From: Zychaea mexicana
Taxonomy: Eukaryota; Mucoromycota; Mucoromycetes; Mucorales; Lichtheimiaceae
Direction of reading: 5' to 3'
Assembly: GCF_025766255.1 (NCBI RefSeq)
Contig: NW_026516740.1
Location: 1 to 64,000 of the forward strand
Length of the DNA stretch: 64,000 nucleotides
In this document: positions 47,731-59,945 of the stretch, in pieces
How positions within the stretch are numbered: the stretch's first letter is position 1
Layout of the letters: every line of letters begins with the position of its first letter
Translations under genes and position numbers: made by a program
Notes under the pieces: generated by a model
Told to the model about the DNA's origin: nothing
Seen by the model: the letters and a program-made list of their open reading frames with translations, nothing else
Databases searched by the model: none

Positions 47731-48717
47731 ATCCGTTGCTTGTGTCCATTGCACAAACCGAGAGTCTACAAATTCGGCAATCAGCTTGTCGTCATGGTAA
47801 CACCGCAAGTCGTAAGGATGATACTGTTGCTGATTCTTGCGTTGTGACGTTGCGGGAAGGAGTCGCCATTGGTATGTCTTGCGATTTAGCCACATAAACG
47901 TAAACAGAGACGTTGATGTGGTCAGCGTTATGACGTGGTCGAGCTGGGGTGAGCTAAAGTCCATCGTGTGCCAATCTTTGCTTGTTAAAGACCATAATGC
48001 TTGCTTTTGTGGTCCGTACAGTGTTACATACGGTAAAAAATGGCTCGGCACTGTTACGCGTGTTGTGTGGTCGCTGTGATTGATGTTATTATCGCTGGTT
48101 AGTGCTGCTGCTGCTGCTGCTGCTGGTGCCGTCGTGGCTGAGTCCTTTTTATGGGATGGTTGTTGGTTACTCTCTTGTGTGGTATTTGCAGGGTCGATTG
48201 CTGCTGCTGCTGCTGCTTCTGCAGCTGTGCCTTGTTGCAATACTTTGTGAAGCGCCATTTGCGGTCGGTAGAATATCAGCTTAGTGTCGGCACCGCTATT
48301 TTCACCGCTCACTGAAACCGGTATTGTATTGACTGGACGGCAGATGGTGCAAAGACCATGCTGTTTCGCGGCATTCCCGCCATGTGTATTGCTGGTTGTG
48401 GCAGCACTAGTTGCACTCGAATCTCTGGGGATGGTCGGATGATCGTATTGGACACTAAGCTCGAGAAGAATAGCACTATTATGACTGTTGCTGCTGCTGT
48501 TGTTGTTCGGCATTGGGATGGTATGGGTGGTGTTGGTAGTAGTGTCTGTTCGCATGGGTAGCGCGACGGGATATTCGGTTTTTCGCTGATGAAGAGGTGG
48601 TGGTGCGGCGACAAAATATTCGCTACTAGTGTCTACACGGTCATTGGTACTGCCAGCTGGAGTGACGACTACTGGAGCAGCATTCGGACCAGCCGATGCA
48701 GACGAAGAAAACTCCAT
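47101..48717 (-). CDS. Unrecognised 538-residue protein, single exon
   Basis: I do not recognise this protein with confidence. Residues 1-225 are low complexity (Ser/Asn/Thr/Ala, with poly-Ala runs). Residues about 228-400 look folded, with alternating hydrophobic strands: VTLYGPQKQALWSL, SLFTFMWLNRKTYQWRLL, YDLRCYHDDKLIAEFVDS, split by a poly-Gln insert, then a hydrophobic helix DIVFSSFLLLSGLLIHEHL. The strand-rich pattern recalls tubby-like or scramblase-type barrels with a C-terminal hydrophobic helix, but this is weak. The C-terminus has a Gly run and a Cys/Trp-rich segment (FWWTWCPCCMPGGW) before a basic tail. That segment could be palmitoylated or membrane-associated. The long intact frame with mixed composition in the middle supports a real gene. 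The start gives MEFSSSASAG. Confidence 0.7.
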
Positions 48718-49102
48718 GAACTACTACTGTACAGTGTTCTTTCCTGCGGTGAGTTGGTATATATGTATGTATATATAGGAGAGATAAACTGTTTTAATTA
48801 TATGATGATCAAAAAGCCAGAGTTAAAAAAAGACTGTTTTTTTATTAGTCCCTTTATATGAGAAATTAGCACCGCCATCAGCAGCTATGACACTGTGCAC
48901 AAATCGTTAGAAACGACGATCGATCGACGAGAGAGACATTACCACTGCTCCTAGTTTCACGGGAAAACAATTCTTTATATAACTTTATACAAACAAAATA
49001 AGAGCTTTTTATATATTGTCTTTTTTTTTTTTTTGCAAAAGGACTTTTGCTTTTTATATAATAAAACATTGGGAGAATATACTATATATGTATTTGTTTT
49101 TT
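48718..49102. other. Intergenic
   Basis: Upstream of the 538-residue protein gene and downstream of OSCP. AT-rich, with A/T homopolymer runs. No gene seen. Confidence 0.5.
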
Positions 49103-50274
49103 TTAAACGGCATCTATCATGGAAAAAAGAAAGAAGGTCAGCCATCAAGAAAAGAAACATGTCGTTTTTAACACAGAGATAGGATATTTACCAGTGACAA
49201 GCTTGTTCAACTTGGCAATCTTGGAAGAGACAGTCAAGTCAATGCTCTTGTCGCCAATCTCGACGAGGATACCACCGAGGATATCGGTCTTGACCTTGTT
49301 GGAGACCAACAACTTCTTGCCCTCAGCAAGCTTGCTCTTCTGCAAAGAGTCAGAGATCTTGTTCAAGACGGACTTGTCGAGTTCCTAGAGACCGACACTT
49401 GATATTAGTATCCAGCTCTCTCCCTTTCCCTTGTTAGGTACAGCCTTGTTCGTTTTCTCTCGATGCAATAAGAGACATCCATCCTTTCTTGCCCTCTCTC
49501 TCTCTCTCTCCCTGTTCCTATTGCTCTCTTCCTGACCAAGAAAAAAGCATCCAATATTATACCTTGGCAGAGGTGATGACCAAAGGCAATTCGTTGCGGT
49601 GAGCGCTCATCAATTCAGCGTAGGCAGACAAAACCTTGACGGTCTGGTCCAAGCGGCTGTTTTCGTTCAAGGCTTCGAACAAGTTCTTGGTCAAGGGGTT
49701 GACCTTGCCAGCCTTGCTCAACAAAGCAGAGATACCCTCAGCCTTGGCCTGACGGGTGACAGTGGGGTTCTCCAAGAAAGCCTGGACAGCCTTGTCCTTG
49801 CTGATGGAGGTCGAGAGCTGGGTCAAATCACGCTCAACGGCATCGAGCGCGTTCTGGCGAGCTGCAGCGGTGTACAAGGCAGTAGCGTAACGACCATCAA
49901 GACCGTACAAGGTAACGGGTGCCTTTCAATAATTAGGAAAAAAAAACAACAGCAACAAAAGTCAATTTTCTTGCGTCCCATAGAGTGTACATTCGAGTTT
50001 TTTTTTTCGTTCTCTTTTTGACATTTTTGAAAACAAAAGATGGGTTGCAGAAATCTTTTACCTTGGGGGAAGCAGCGGCAGCGTAGCCACGGGCCAACTA
50101 AATTTCAAAATAAATAACGGTGGGCGGTCAATGTACAACATTCCTTCCCTTTTGCTTTGTTTTCGTGAAAACGTTTTTGTGTATGCGTTATTTCGCAAAG
50201 ATTGGAATTAAGGGTTTTTATTTTTGGCGTACCTTGGGGGCAGCAGTCGTCAAGCGAGTGAATCGGGAGGCCAT
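49103..50274 (-). CDS. Mitochondrial ATP synthase subunit 5 (OSCP)
   Basis: Peripheral stalk subunit that joins F1 to the stator in mitochondrial F1Fo ATP synthase. Five exons on the complement: 50233-50274, 50062-50097, 49563-49922, 49192-49384 and 49103-49113 (213 aa; yeast OSCP is 212). MASRFTRLTTAAPK plus LARGYAAAASPK form a mitochondrial presequence. The mature part has YGLDGRYATALYTAAARQ, then AYAELMSAHRNELPLVITSA and the C-terminal domain with GGILVEIGDKSIDLTVSSKI. The last exon supplies only the end (D-A-V-stop) in 11 nt; it restores the frame and the usual C-terminus, so I accept it. The two-exon presequence is a neat example of introns flanking targeting segments. Confidence 0.95.
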
Positions 50275-51117
50275 TTGGGACGGGTTGTGGTGGGATAGAG
50301 AGAGGAGAGTATAGAAACTGAGAGGGCTTTTTTTTTGCGGGCCTACCCCTCACAATTTTTTCAAAACCCTGCTCTTTTTTCCAGCGAGACAGCCAAAAAA
50401 ATTTGTGACGTATTGCCCTGTCACCCAATCGGCATCTACAATTTTTCCAATTCGGCAGTAATTGTTCCCGCTGTCTTTTTTTTGGTTGCTACGCGGAGGA
50501 CGTTATAGAGACTAATTTTATACCAGGAGCGCGACAGGCCAGATAAAGTTGCCAGGGCGACGACTTGGCAACAGATTGAATAGAGCTTTTCCTTCAGTAA
50601 GCTGAAAGTCAATTATTGATAGTAATTTCTCTTAGCTACTACGGGCGCCAAAGTAACTTTTGTTTAGCGGCACTGTCAAAAAGATTGGAAGGATATGATC
50701 TATCAAATTATCGTTACACACCCTAGTTCCACTTCTATATACCGCCTCTTTCATATATGTCGTTGAAGCATTTCTTATACACAGTTGATGCATTCGATCT
50801 TTTTTTTTTCTAAAATGAAGGTTAAATTTATACGTGGTATGCTGACATATTTACGGCGATGTATTCACTGCGCTCTTGCTATTGAAGAACACGTCAATTT
50901 TATTACATATATATATATATATATATACAGTGGGATATGATCTCACTCAAGAAAAGTAATATGTACAGGATTTGTTAACGCAGAGTTGCTGCAACTGCGA
51001 CAAAAAAAAAGGAAAGGAAATTTCACAATTGTATATAGCTGGACAAAGGTAAGTATAACCAAGCGCTATCGTAATAAAAGAAAGAAGTAGTGTTTTGTGA
51101 ACACATGGGGCGGTGCA
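50275..51117. other. Intergenic
   Basis: 843 bp between OSCP and the permease 3' end. Contains a (TA)n run at about 50911-50929. No gene seen. Confidence 0.5.
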
Positions 51118-54076
51118 TTAAATGGATCGCTTTTCATCACCATGAGTTGAGGTGACACGTTCAGCTACGGGCAGCGAGGATCGCTTCTCGCCGGTCATGA
51201 CCAACGTCTTGCCTTGTTCTCCTTCACCCTGCTCATAAGGTAGGATCAAGTTCAGAATAACCGACATCAATCCTGCCAAGATATAACTGGTGCTGACAAT
51301 GGCATTGACGGTGTCATAAAGGCCTTGAAGACCGGGATTATCGTCACTTGCGCGAGGTAAAACGTTCGAAAACCAGCTAGGAACAAGGGCCACACCTATT
51401 TACAGACAGCCAATCAGTTTCCACCAGTGGAAAAAAAAATGATAATACCAAAACAGGTTTTCTTCTTTTTTTACCTAAAGCAAGAGCAAGAGAAGCAGCA
51501 ACAATGACACGATCACGACGTGTCCATTCGAGATAAGATAATATACGAATACCCGAAGCAGCCACAGAGGCAAACAAAAATACTGTCATGCCCCCAATCA
51601 ATGGTGCAGGGATTGCCAAGAACGCTGCAGAAATCTGTTTTCTTTTTTTAGTTAAATCCACAACAATGGCTCTGATGACGATGATGAATGGTTACAACGA
51701 TAAACAAATTCTTACCTTGCCAAAGATACCGAAAATGATCAGAAAAGCAGCACATACTAGACCTGCTATACGACTTGCACATCGAGTTACCTTTAGAAGA
51801 AAAGACAAAGTTAGGTTTTAGGGTTAATAATGATTGGCGGAGGTAATACAAAGTACAAAACTTACAGCAATGATGCCATTGTTTTGAGTAAACATGACAA
51901 CGCCCATGCTTGTGGCCAAGGCACTAAAGATACTGCCTAGACCATCTGCCAACAGAGCACCTTGACAGCGCTCTTCAAATTCTTTGCCTTCTATAGGGAG
52001 TCCCGAGACATCGCTAGCGGCTGTCAAGTCACCAAGGGTTTCCTATATATTACATTCAATATCATCAATATATATCATCCCGAAAAAAGTAGTGAAGTCG
52101 AACATGGTAATAAGCTTACAATAATCATATCCAACTGAGTGAAAAGAAACGGTAAGATGCCTTTACAACCAACAAAAATGATAATAATGAGTGCTATTTT
52201 GTCATTAGGTAATAACGGCGTTCTGGAGCAGTTAAAGATTACCTGGACCATAGACTGAAATATTGAATGTCCTGACCCACAAAAAGGTGCCAGCAGGTGC
52301 AGCTGCAATGCTAGAACCGTCAAACATGCCTGTACATGATGTTTAAAAATAGGATCTTGTGTATATATAAATAGAGCCAGAAACTCACCGATTCCTGCAG
52401 CAATGATGCAGCCAACCAATAAACCGATGGCCACACCGATATTACGCATAAAGACAGAGCCAAATAGCTCAACCAAAATGATGGTAAAGAACACTGAAGC
52501 TCCGAGACCAAAGTTCACCTAGAAGAAACAACACAAATCACGTATTCTCAATGGATGTTGTTTTGTGTAAGCCATAACTTTTTCTACTTACAGCACCGCC
52601 CCAGATCTGAGGATTGGGAGCGTGGATCGTAGGACACAAGGCAAAGTCTCCACTTTCGGGACGATTCATGCAAGGGCCCGAGCCACCTGCCCAGTTCTTC
52701 ATTCCCGAGTAGATCAACGAAACACCAATGGTGAAGAGGACTGTGCCTGTGACGATTTTGGGGAACATTTTGCGGATAACACGGGGTGGTAAGAAGCTGA
52801 AAAGGACGCCAACCACACCACAGACCATCTATCACATCCATGTGTGTTTTAGTAGCTTCACTTGAAAGAAAGGCACTGCTGCTGTAACATAGGATGTTGT
52901 TGTGGTTTTGCAGTGTGCCCATCCATTCTTCTTTCTCCCGAGCACACGACAAGCAACAACAATCGCCTTTCTTTAGTTACCTGTGTACCAAGAATAGCGC
53001 CAAATGCATCAGGACATGGCAAGTAGTTGATCGTTCCGTCGGGCAAAGTCTCAGTCGGACACATTCCATCTTTATAAGAAAACAAAAACACACACACAAA
53101 CTACTGTTTAGGCTCTTTCTCCCCCTCCTTCTGCTCCTAGAACTAGAGGTTCGTCATTTACTTGAGTACATGCTCGATATCAACGCCTCGGCTGCAGGAA
53201 GGTTGGCAAATGCTACACCTGTAATACCCAAAATCCTGCAAAAGAAAATAATATGGATTAACAAGTGCTACACTTTTACTCCTCTTTTTTCTCCAGAATG
53301 CATACCCACATCCGATATAGTAACGTGTTTTGTAGATCTTGAACCGAATAATCTGAATAATACTGTTGACACCACACACCTATAAAGGGTACCCAATTTG
53401 ACCGTGTGTATTGTTAACAAAGACCTTGTTGACTGTAACACAAGCAAGTAGAGTTAGCATATGTAAAAACTTACAATAAAAGAAGCCGAAATCATGTATT
53501 GACGCAAATCTTGGGGAAGATTCAACGTGGAGCTACCAGCACCAGAAATGATCATTGTAGGAGCAATGACACCACCGATAACGGCCAAGAAATCTAATGG
53601 TTTGGTTGTTATTCCTCTGTGTGTCTGTGTACACAAGTCAACTGTGAGATGATCCACCATCACTTACGCTGTATGCCCATCACAAAAGCCAATACAACTG
53701 GCAGATTTTCATTCGGACCATAGAATCGCGACGTGTTCATCTTTTTCTTGAGAAATGGGATATGTGGAACACTTAAAGAGAAAATATTATCTTGGGTTAT
53801 CAAAAAAAAAAAAAACAGTTACGAGTTTTATTGTCACAAACAAGTATTTTACCACAAGGCACGATAATCATAGTTGCCGAACCAGCCTTCCTTGGTGGTG
53901 AACTTGTGCTTGATAGCATGCCGCAGCGAAATACGCGGCATAGGCGGGTACATGGTGTCCTGGGTACGTTCGGCCTGGATGTCCATTATGTCTTCAGCAT
54001 CGATTTTCTTTGCAGTAGGATCGTTTGACGATGGTGGTGGCAATGGCAATGGCGGGTTGGTATTGATGTTGTCCAT
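51118..54076 (-). CDS. Purine (xanthine/uric acid) permease, NAT/NCS2 family
   Basis: Plasma-membrane nucleobase:proton symporter like Aspergillus UapA/UapC. Fourteen exons on the complement: 53853-54076, 53668-53771, 53475-53593, 53306-53379, 53162-53235, 52981-53069, 52592-52828, 52389-52518, 52243-52329, 52120-52193, 51866-52042, 51716-51790, 51475-51634 and 51118-51395 (633 aa, in frame). The cytosolic N-terminus includes DYRALCVPHIPFLKKK. The core has GVIAPTMIISGAG, RYYIGCGILGITGVAFA and an EERCQGALLADGLGS segment. The NAT signature reads QNNGIIAVTR, with the Gln-Asn and Thr that contact or shape the purine site. Roughly 12-14 membrane spans are expected. The extracellular Cys-containing loop (MCPTETLPDG) and the hydrophilic C-tail fit fungal members. 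Whether it prefers xanthine, uric acid or both cannot be read here. Confidence 0.94.
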
Positions 54077-55011
54077 AAAGCTGTTGCTTCTGTCGTGTGT
54101 GTGTGTGTGTGTGTGTCGCAAGGAAAAGATGTTATCTATTAAGTAAAAGAGCAAAAGGCGCACAGGTGTGTCATACGAAACATGCAGGCAGTTTATATAT
54201 TTGGTTGATGGAAGGGGGGGTTTTTTTATCTTTGGATCCAAAAAGGCGGTAATGTGTACCGGAACAATTAGACTGTGTGTTGTAAGGCATCTGTCCTCAT
54301 GAGAGAACCCAAAATCGGGGCAGATCTTGTCTTCCACCCTTTCTTTTCTTTCCAAAGTTTTATCTCTCGCTCGGCAACAATCTATATAGACTCCCGCGCA
54401 CTCTTATCATTTTCTTTGTATGTATTACTAAAAGGCTGAATAAAGCAGTCAACATGGTTCTCAGAGCGCAAACGGTTGATGATGGTGTCATTTACACACA
54501 ACGCTGCATCATATGAAGCGTATCACCTGTATCAAACAAACAAAACAGTGGTAGTCAATAATAACAATAATAAGCTGTAGTAGTAGTAGTCAAGAGTGAT
54601 ACGGGTTTATCTTGGTCCTTATCTCGCGTTTTCCGAAATGGGATTACTTGGTGACACCTATTACAAGATCTCGGATTGCTGGCGCACCAAAAGGAAAGCC
54701 ACAAACGATATGCCATTCTTGGGTATGTTCTCTCTTGACAATTAACACCGCACACGGATAGGGTATATACGCTACGTTTTGCGATAACACCGAGATACCT
54801 GCTATACTAGTCTCGCCTCAGCCTTCTCTTGATAAGCCACACTACCATCCTACGTACCAAAAACAGCCTTATCACATGCAGAGATACCTGCATATCACTC
54901 ACACGCACTTTTGCAAATGTATATAAGTCATGTACATATAGGACAGGAATAATGTGCTTGTGGCCATAGCAGAACTTGTTGAACTGTTTTAATAAGAAAA
55001 AGACTTTAAAG

Positions 55012-55057
<46 letters not shown>

Positions 55058-55416
55058 CTGGGAAAGACATATAAAAATAGAAACAAAATCCTGGAAAAGC
55101 TGAATTGCCTTGTGGAAAGGAGCGGAACGCTTATGCTGTGTTCTTTGAAGGGTGTTAGGGGGGACATGTGTGTTTTATATATATATATGAGTTGTTATGC
55201 ATAAAAGGGGGGTGGTGCAGGAATATCCATAAAAGGGTAAAATATCAAGAAATGGTAAAAAAAAACATCGGGATGGGGGTTGGGTTGGTCATAATGACAA
55301 TATGGGGTGGGGGGGAAACTGCAGAAAGAAAAAGGGGGGGGGAGTGTATAGTTTTTTTTTCGGATGTATGCTGCTTTGCTGTAACATGTATGCTGCCGCT
55401 GCTACTGTTGCGCGCA
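54077..55416. other. Intergenic with microsatellites
   Basis: About 1.3 kb. Holds a GT run at 54098-54117, a long GA run (listed) and G-rich runs near 55310-55345. A plus-strand frame of 35 codons at about 54640-54745 is the only short non-repetitive frame and I cannot support it as a gene. Confidence 0.5.
55017..55053. repeat. (AG)n microsatellite
   Basis: About 18 uninterrupted AG units, one of the longest perfect dinucleotide runs in the window. Likely polymorphic in length. Confidence 0.9.
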
Positions 55417-55992
55417 TTAGTGGACATAAGGCTGTTGTTGTTGTTGTGGTCGGTTCTTTTTTTGCCCATGCATCTGCGCCGGCGTCTGCTGCTGCTGCTG
55501 CTGCTGCTGACGCTGCAGTTTACTTTGCAAAGTTTTGTAACGACCCCAGCAACAACCTCGTGAGCGATGAGGAAGATAGGTGGACGAGATCATGGCCCAA
55601 GACAGTCCTTCTTTATACCCGCGTTGTAGCAAGACGTCTTCGAAAGGTGTCCATGGGGTGCGTGTCTGAACCAACCCCGTCGTTGCTGCTGTGGTTGGGC
55701 TATTGTGATGATGACTAGACCCTGCTGCTGTTGTCTCGCTAGCTGCGCGCCGTCGTCTTCTTGTTACTTGATTTTGTTGTATAAATGGATAAGGGTGGTT
55801 GTTGTGTGCTGTCCGTTGTCGCGCTAATAGAAAGCTTTCACTGCTACAACTTGTCTGCGGCGGAAGAACGGCAAGAACAGTAGTACTGGTGGTAGGTCGT
55901 TGCTGGTGTTGTTCGGAATAGAGTGTGGTAGGAGGAAGAAACGGTGAGTTTTCATGTTCTTCACTGTGGCATAACAAATGTTGGATGTCCAT
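55417..55992 (-). CDS. Small Myb/SANT-like protein
   Basis: 191 aa from the Met at 55992 (MDIQHLLCHS); an in-frame Met at 56022 adds ten residues. Residues 1-110 are Ser/Thr/His-rich with a basic patch (TRRRRRA, about 77-83) that could be a nuclear signal. At about 112-158 there is one Myb/SANT-like helix-turn-helix repeat: TPWTPFEDVLLQRGYKEGL, SWAMISSTYLPHRS, then WGRYKTLQSK. The tryptophans fit the usual spaced hydrophobic core. A poly-Gln tail ends the protein. A single repeat with polar flanks suggests a sequence-specific DNA-binding regulator. The single-exon frame is flanked by microsatellites, so the N-terminal boundary is less sure. Confidence 0.7.
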   Translation of the reverse strand: MDIQHLLCHSEEHENSPFLPPTTLYSEQHQQRPTTSTTVLAVLPPQTSCSSESFLLARQRTAHNNHPYPFIQQNQVTRRRRRAASETTAAGSSHHHNSPTTAATTGLVQTRTPWTPFEDVLLQRGYKEGLSWAMISSTYLPHRSRGCCWGRYKTLQSKLQRQQQQQQQQTPAQMHGQKKNRPQQQQQPYVH

Positions 55993-57066
55993 GACACCTA
56001 TATATCCGGCGACAACAAACAATGATGAGTCCCATGTCTTTGCTCCCTATGGATTGACGCTATTGCATGGGCTACATACCAGGCATATTAAATTACAAGT
56101 ACACGGGAATATCGGAGGGGTAAAGAGTACAAGGCTAAATAATAGCCCAGAAACAGGAGATAAAGAAACGTAAAAAGGGTGGAAATTTGGATATACGAGA
56201 AAACGATGTAAGAGAGAGAGAGAGAGAGAGAAGGAAGGGAAGAAGAAAAGATTTTGGTAATGTAGAAGAAGAAGAAGAAGAAGAAAAATGAGGCTGACAG
56301 ATTCATGTAGTGTTTTTGCCGAAGCAAGGGGGGGAGGGAGGGGAGGGGGAAGACAGTGTCAGTCTGTCTTTACTATATGGAGCAATGGGAGTGGATACTC
56401 ATGTATATGTACGAGAGGATGAACCGATCAACGCACAAAGCATAAAGTAACGCTTGAGGGCAGACTATGATTACTACAGACTGACGCGTTGTTAGCAAGT
56501 CATAGTTGTCGATGGACCCTATCAGCACCCCCATCCCCCCCGCGGAATGAATGAATGAATGAATGAAAAAAAACAGGGATTTCTTTCTTATGCAACACGC
56601 GTTAGCTTGATACATATTGCCCGTTGCTGCAACATGGCATTTTGGGCGTTTAGCCGACAGCAAGGAAAACAAACAACAGTATATGCGTGCGGTAGTATAG
56701 TAAAAGAAGAAATATATATTATACTGTATAGATAAACAAACTTGTTGAGAAAGAAACTGTATGTATAAAGAAAAAGTATGTGTGTGTGTGTGTATGTGTG
56801 GGTTTCTGGAAGGGGATTTTCAACAAAAAAGTACGCGAATTTTCTTTTCTTTATATGTCCTCCATTTTCTGACTAGAGAGAGAGAGAGATTTCACCATTC
56901 AAAGATGATAATTATACAAAAAAAGAAATATAGGATTTCTTAAAAAAAACTAAAACGCGGGTTTTTTCTGGAAAGGGAAAAAAAAGGGGGGATGGGGGCG
57001 GGTGAGAGAGGGTGAAGGATGGGGACAAAACGATAATAACGAGAGTAAAAAGTTCCCTCTTTTTCT
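55993..57066. other. Intergenic with microsatellites
   Basis: About 1.1 kb with GA, GAA, GT and tgaa-type runs (for example 56208-56232, 56265-56286, 56546-56566). No gene seen. Confidence 0.5.
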
Positions 57067-59945
57067 TTAGTGGCTTTTAGATTTGAATTTGAGCAAAGGA
57101 GCCAAGATTTCCAAAGGGCCGGCCTTGTTTAAGAATTCATGGTCCAAAAGCTCACCCGCGGTAGCACGCGAACGAACATCCACACAAAGACACACTGCCA
57201 AAAACCCTTTCAGTTCGCGCGACAATTTCTCGGGTGCCTTGAGTGTGGGTGTGCCATTGGTGGCAATCAAATACAACGCCTTGAGTGGCTCTTCGTCCAG
57301 ATACGGTGGTTCGTTTTCAATCATTTCAATGGCCATGATACCCAATGACCAAATGTCAACCTTTTCACCATACTCCTTTTGTTTCACCACCTCGGGTGCC
57401 ATCCAATACGGTGTGCCAACCATCGTCGCTCGTTTGGTCTTTTGATCCGTCAGTTTGGCGCAAAATCCAAAGTCACTGATCTTGACGTGTCCTAGGGCGT
57501 TTAACAAGATATTGTCGGATTTGATATCACGGTGGATGATGTTGCGAGAATGCAAATGATGGAGGCCGGCAGTTGTCTTTTAAAAAAAAAAGTCGAGTTA
57601 GTGTGTGTGTGTGGATACAACTACAAGGCACCCCCCACCCCTCCATAGCAACACAACTGGGTGATGTTACACTAGGCAACAATGTAAAAGCCATGGCAAC
57701 AGAAAAATATATAAATGTAGTTCGTAACTATAGCAACACGACACACCCCCCCCCCAAAAGCATGACGACGACGAAAAATACCTCGAGACAAACAGTAGCA
57801 ATTTGTTGCTCAGTCATGGTGTTGTGATCAATGACATCGGTCAATGCACCTCCTTCCATGTATTCCATCACTACCCACAACTCCATATTCTTGACAAGAA
57901 AAGAGTCCAAAAAGTTGACAATGTTGCGATGATGCGATTCCTTCATGACCAGGATTTCATTCACAATCAATTCCTTGCGAGGCTGATGCGCCAAATCCAT
58001 CTGTTTAATAGCAACTTTTTGATTCGTGGCAAGTGATGCAGCTACATAAACCGATCCCGATGCACTAAAAAAAAAAAAACCGGGGGACGGGGGTTGGAGA
58101 GCAGATGATGATTTTTTTTTTTTTTGCATTAGCTTCTCCTCTTTGGAGATTCCAAGGTATATATAGAAACTCTTACCCCTGACCAACACGCTTAATACGT
58201 TTGTACATGTCATTCGGATCACCCCGCGTGACAACCGAGCCTGTCAAAAAACAAAACAAAAGCCCCCCCCCGTTGTTGTTAGCAAACAAATAAAAAACAA
58301 ACCCGTATTCCCCTCCATTTTCCCTCTCAAAAAAGTAAAAAGGGGTGGTGGGGGAGACAACCACATACGTAATTTCTCCATGATTTGTGCTTCTGTCATT
58401 GTGCTGATACGCTGTTCGACCTTTTTCTTTGGCGCCGGTGTCGACACTTGCGCTGCTGCCTTTTCACGTTCACGTTGCATACGTTCGCGTTCCTTTTCTT
58501 TCTCACGCTCGCGCATCATTTGCTTTTCACGTTCCCGCGCACGTAATTCTCGTTCGCGTTCACGTTCACGTTCGCGCTCACGCATCATGCGTTCCTTTTC
58601 GCGCTCATACATCATTCTCGAATCATCATACGTGGTAGCGCTGCTAGTACGTACGGGTGTGCGTTGAGACGATGAAGAATGTTGTTGCTGTTGCTGTTGG
58701 TGATGGTGATGGTAATGGTGATGCGATGTGCCGTATGATTTACTAGGCTCGGGACGAGGATAAGAGGGTTTACTGGATGAGGATGACTTGGGTAAAGAAG
58801 GTGGATCACGATGGTTTCGATAACCCTACAATTGTTTTTGGTGATGGCAAACGTCTTTTAAAATTTAGAAAGAAACCCCCCTCTCAGAACACGTGTTAAA
58901 AAAAATCATACACTTACGCCAGGAGAACGTGAACTAGGAGAAATGGGTGATTTTGGACCACCCGCACTACCAGGACCACCAGCACTGCTACCGATGGACA
59001 AGTCCGAAATATCTGGCGGTTGTGGACGTCTTGTGGCAGGACTGACGGGTGGTGGAGGTGCAGGTCTTGGAGGAGCAGGGCGATGCGGAGTAGGCAAAGG
59101 AGCAGCAGCGGATTTTTTACTTTCGTGCATCATGGCAGCCCAACGTTCACCACTGGATCGTTGTTGTTGTTGTTGTTGATGATCCATACCATAATCGTCG
59201 TCCTCCTGATCCCGTTTTGTTTGTTCAGTATAGAATTCAAGAACATCCAAAACTGCTTGAGGATTTTTAGCTGCATCTTCTGCAGTAATGGCAGATCCTT
59301 TCAAGAGCTGTGTCCACTGATCTGGTAAACCCTGAAAATAAATATAAAAAAAAAACGTGCGTGTTTGAAAAAATAAAATTCAGTACTACAAACATCAAAA
59401 ACCCTCTGTCAGACTTACTGTAAAAGCACCAGAAATGGGATCAAAACCAACATGGACTTCGTGCACAAAATTAGTTGGACCTGAAGCGCCCAAGGGTGAT
59501 CTCTACAAACACCAATTTCCATGTTAGTCTATTATTACAAAAAGAAATATCTTTTTAAATTGCAAGCTTTACATTATAGATCTCATCCATCCAAGAGTAT
59601 AGCTCGTCGTCACTTTTGCACGCCACATAATATGTCTTGTCCTTTGTGGCAATCTCAATACAATAAGGCTTTAGATCTGTACGTGTTACAGATGTGATTT
59701 CTTTTAAAAAGATGAGTGCTACACATTGTCCTGATTGCTAAATAGATATACATGTATTCAATGTTCAATAAAAGAAGAAAAGGTAAGTTGCAGATAATGA
59801 TGATGATGATGAGATTGTTTTTTACCTCGTTTCGATGAAAAGTCAATGCCTGATCGCGCAACACACAAAATCGTTTTGACCAAATCCACGCACGTAGACC
59901 TTCTTCCTTGACGGAAAGATAGCCGTCTTTGATGATTTCCGTCAT
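57067..59945 (-). CDS. Cla4-type p21-activated kinase (PH-CRIB-kinase)
   Basis: Ser/Thr kinase effector of Cdc42/Rac, acting in polarity, septation and hyphal growth. Eight exons on the complement: 59826-59945, 59573-59737, 59419-59502, 58918-59331, 58369-58825, 58177-58240, 57782-58064 and 57067-57576 (698 aa, in frame). The PH domain is at about 5-95 ([20 protein letters not shown]). The CRIB motif is at about 98-130 ([20 protein letters not shown]). A Pro-rich, poly-His/Gln linker and an Arg/Glu-repeat helix ([13 protein letters not shown]) follow. The kinase domain is at about 430-690: glycine loop split by an intron, VAIKQMDL lysine, [26 protein letters not shown]. All catalytic residues are present. 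PH plus CRIB separates Cla4 from Ste20. The 205-bp intron at 57577-57781 carries RFX-like motifs. Confidence 0.95.
57643..57737. promoter_or_regulatory. RFX/X-box-like motif cluster inside a PAK kinase intron
   Basis: Four similar elements lie in the same orientation within 95 bp: ccatagcaac (57643-57652), actaggcaac (57671-57680), ccatggcaac (57691-57700) and actatagcaac (57727-57737). The first is identical to the decamer repeated as an inverted pair at 19001-19034. They fit the RGYAAC half-site of RFX factors. An intronic enhancer or structural role is inferred, not shown. Confidence 0.35.

Noticed and set aside
54640..54745. 35-codon plus-strand small protein
   Set aside because: Too short, no motif and no conserved context visible.
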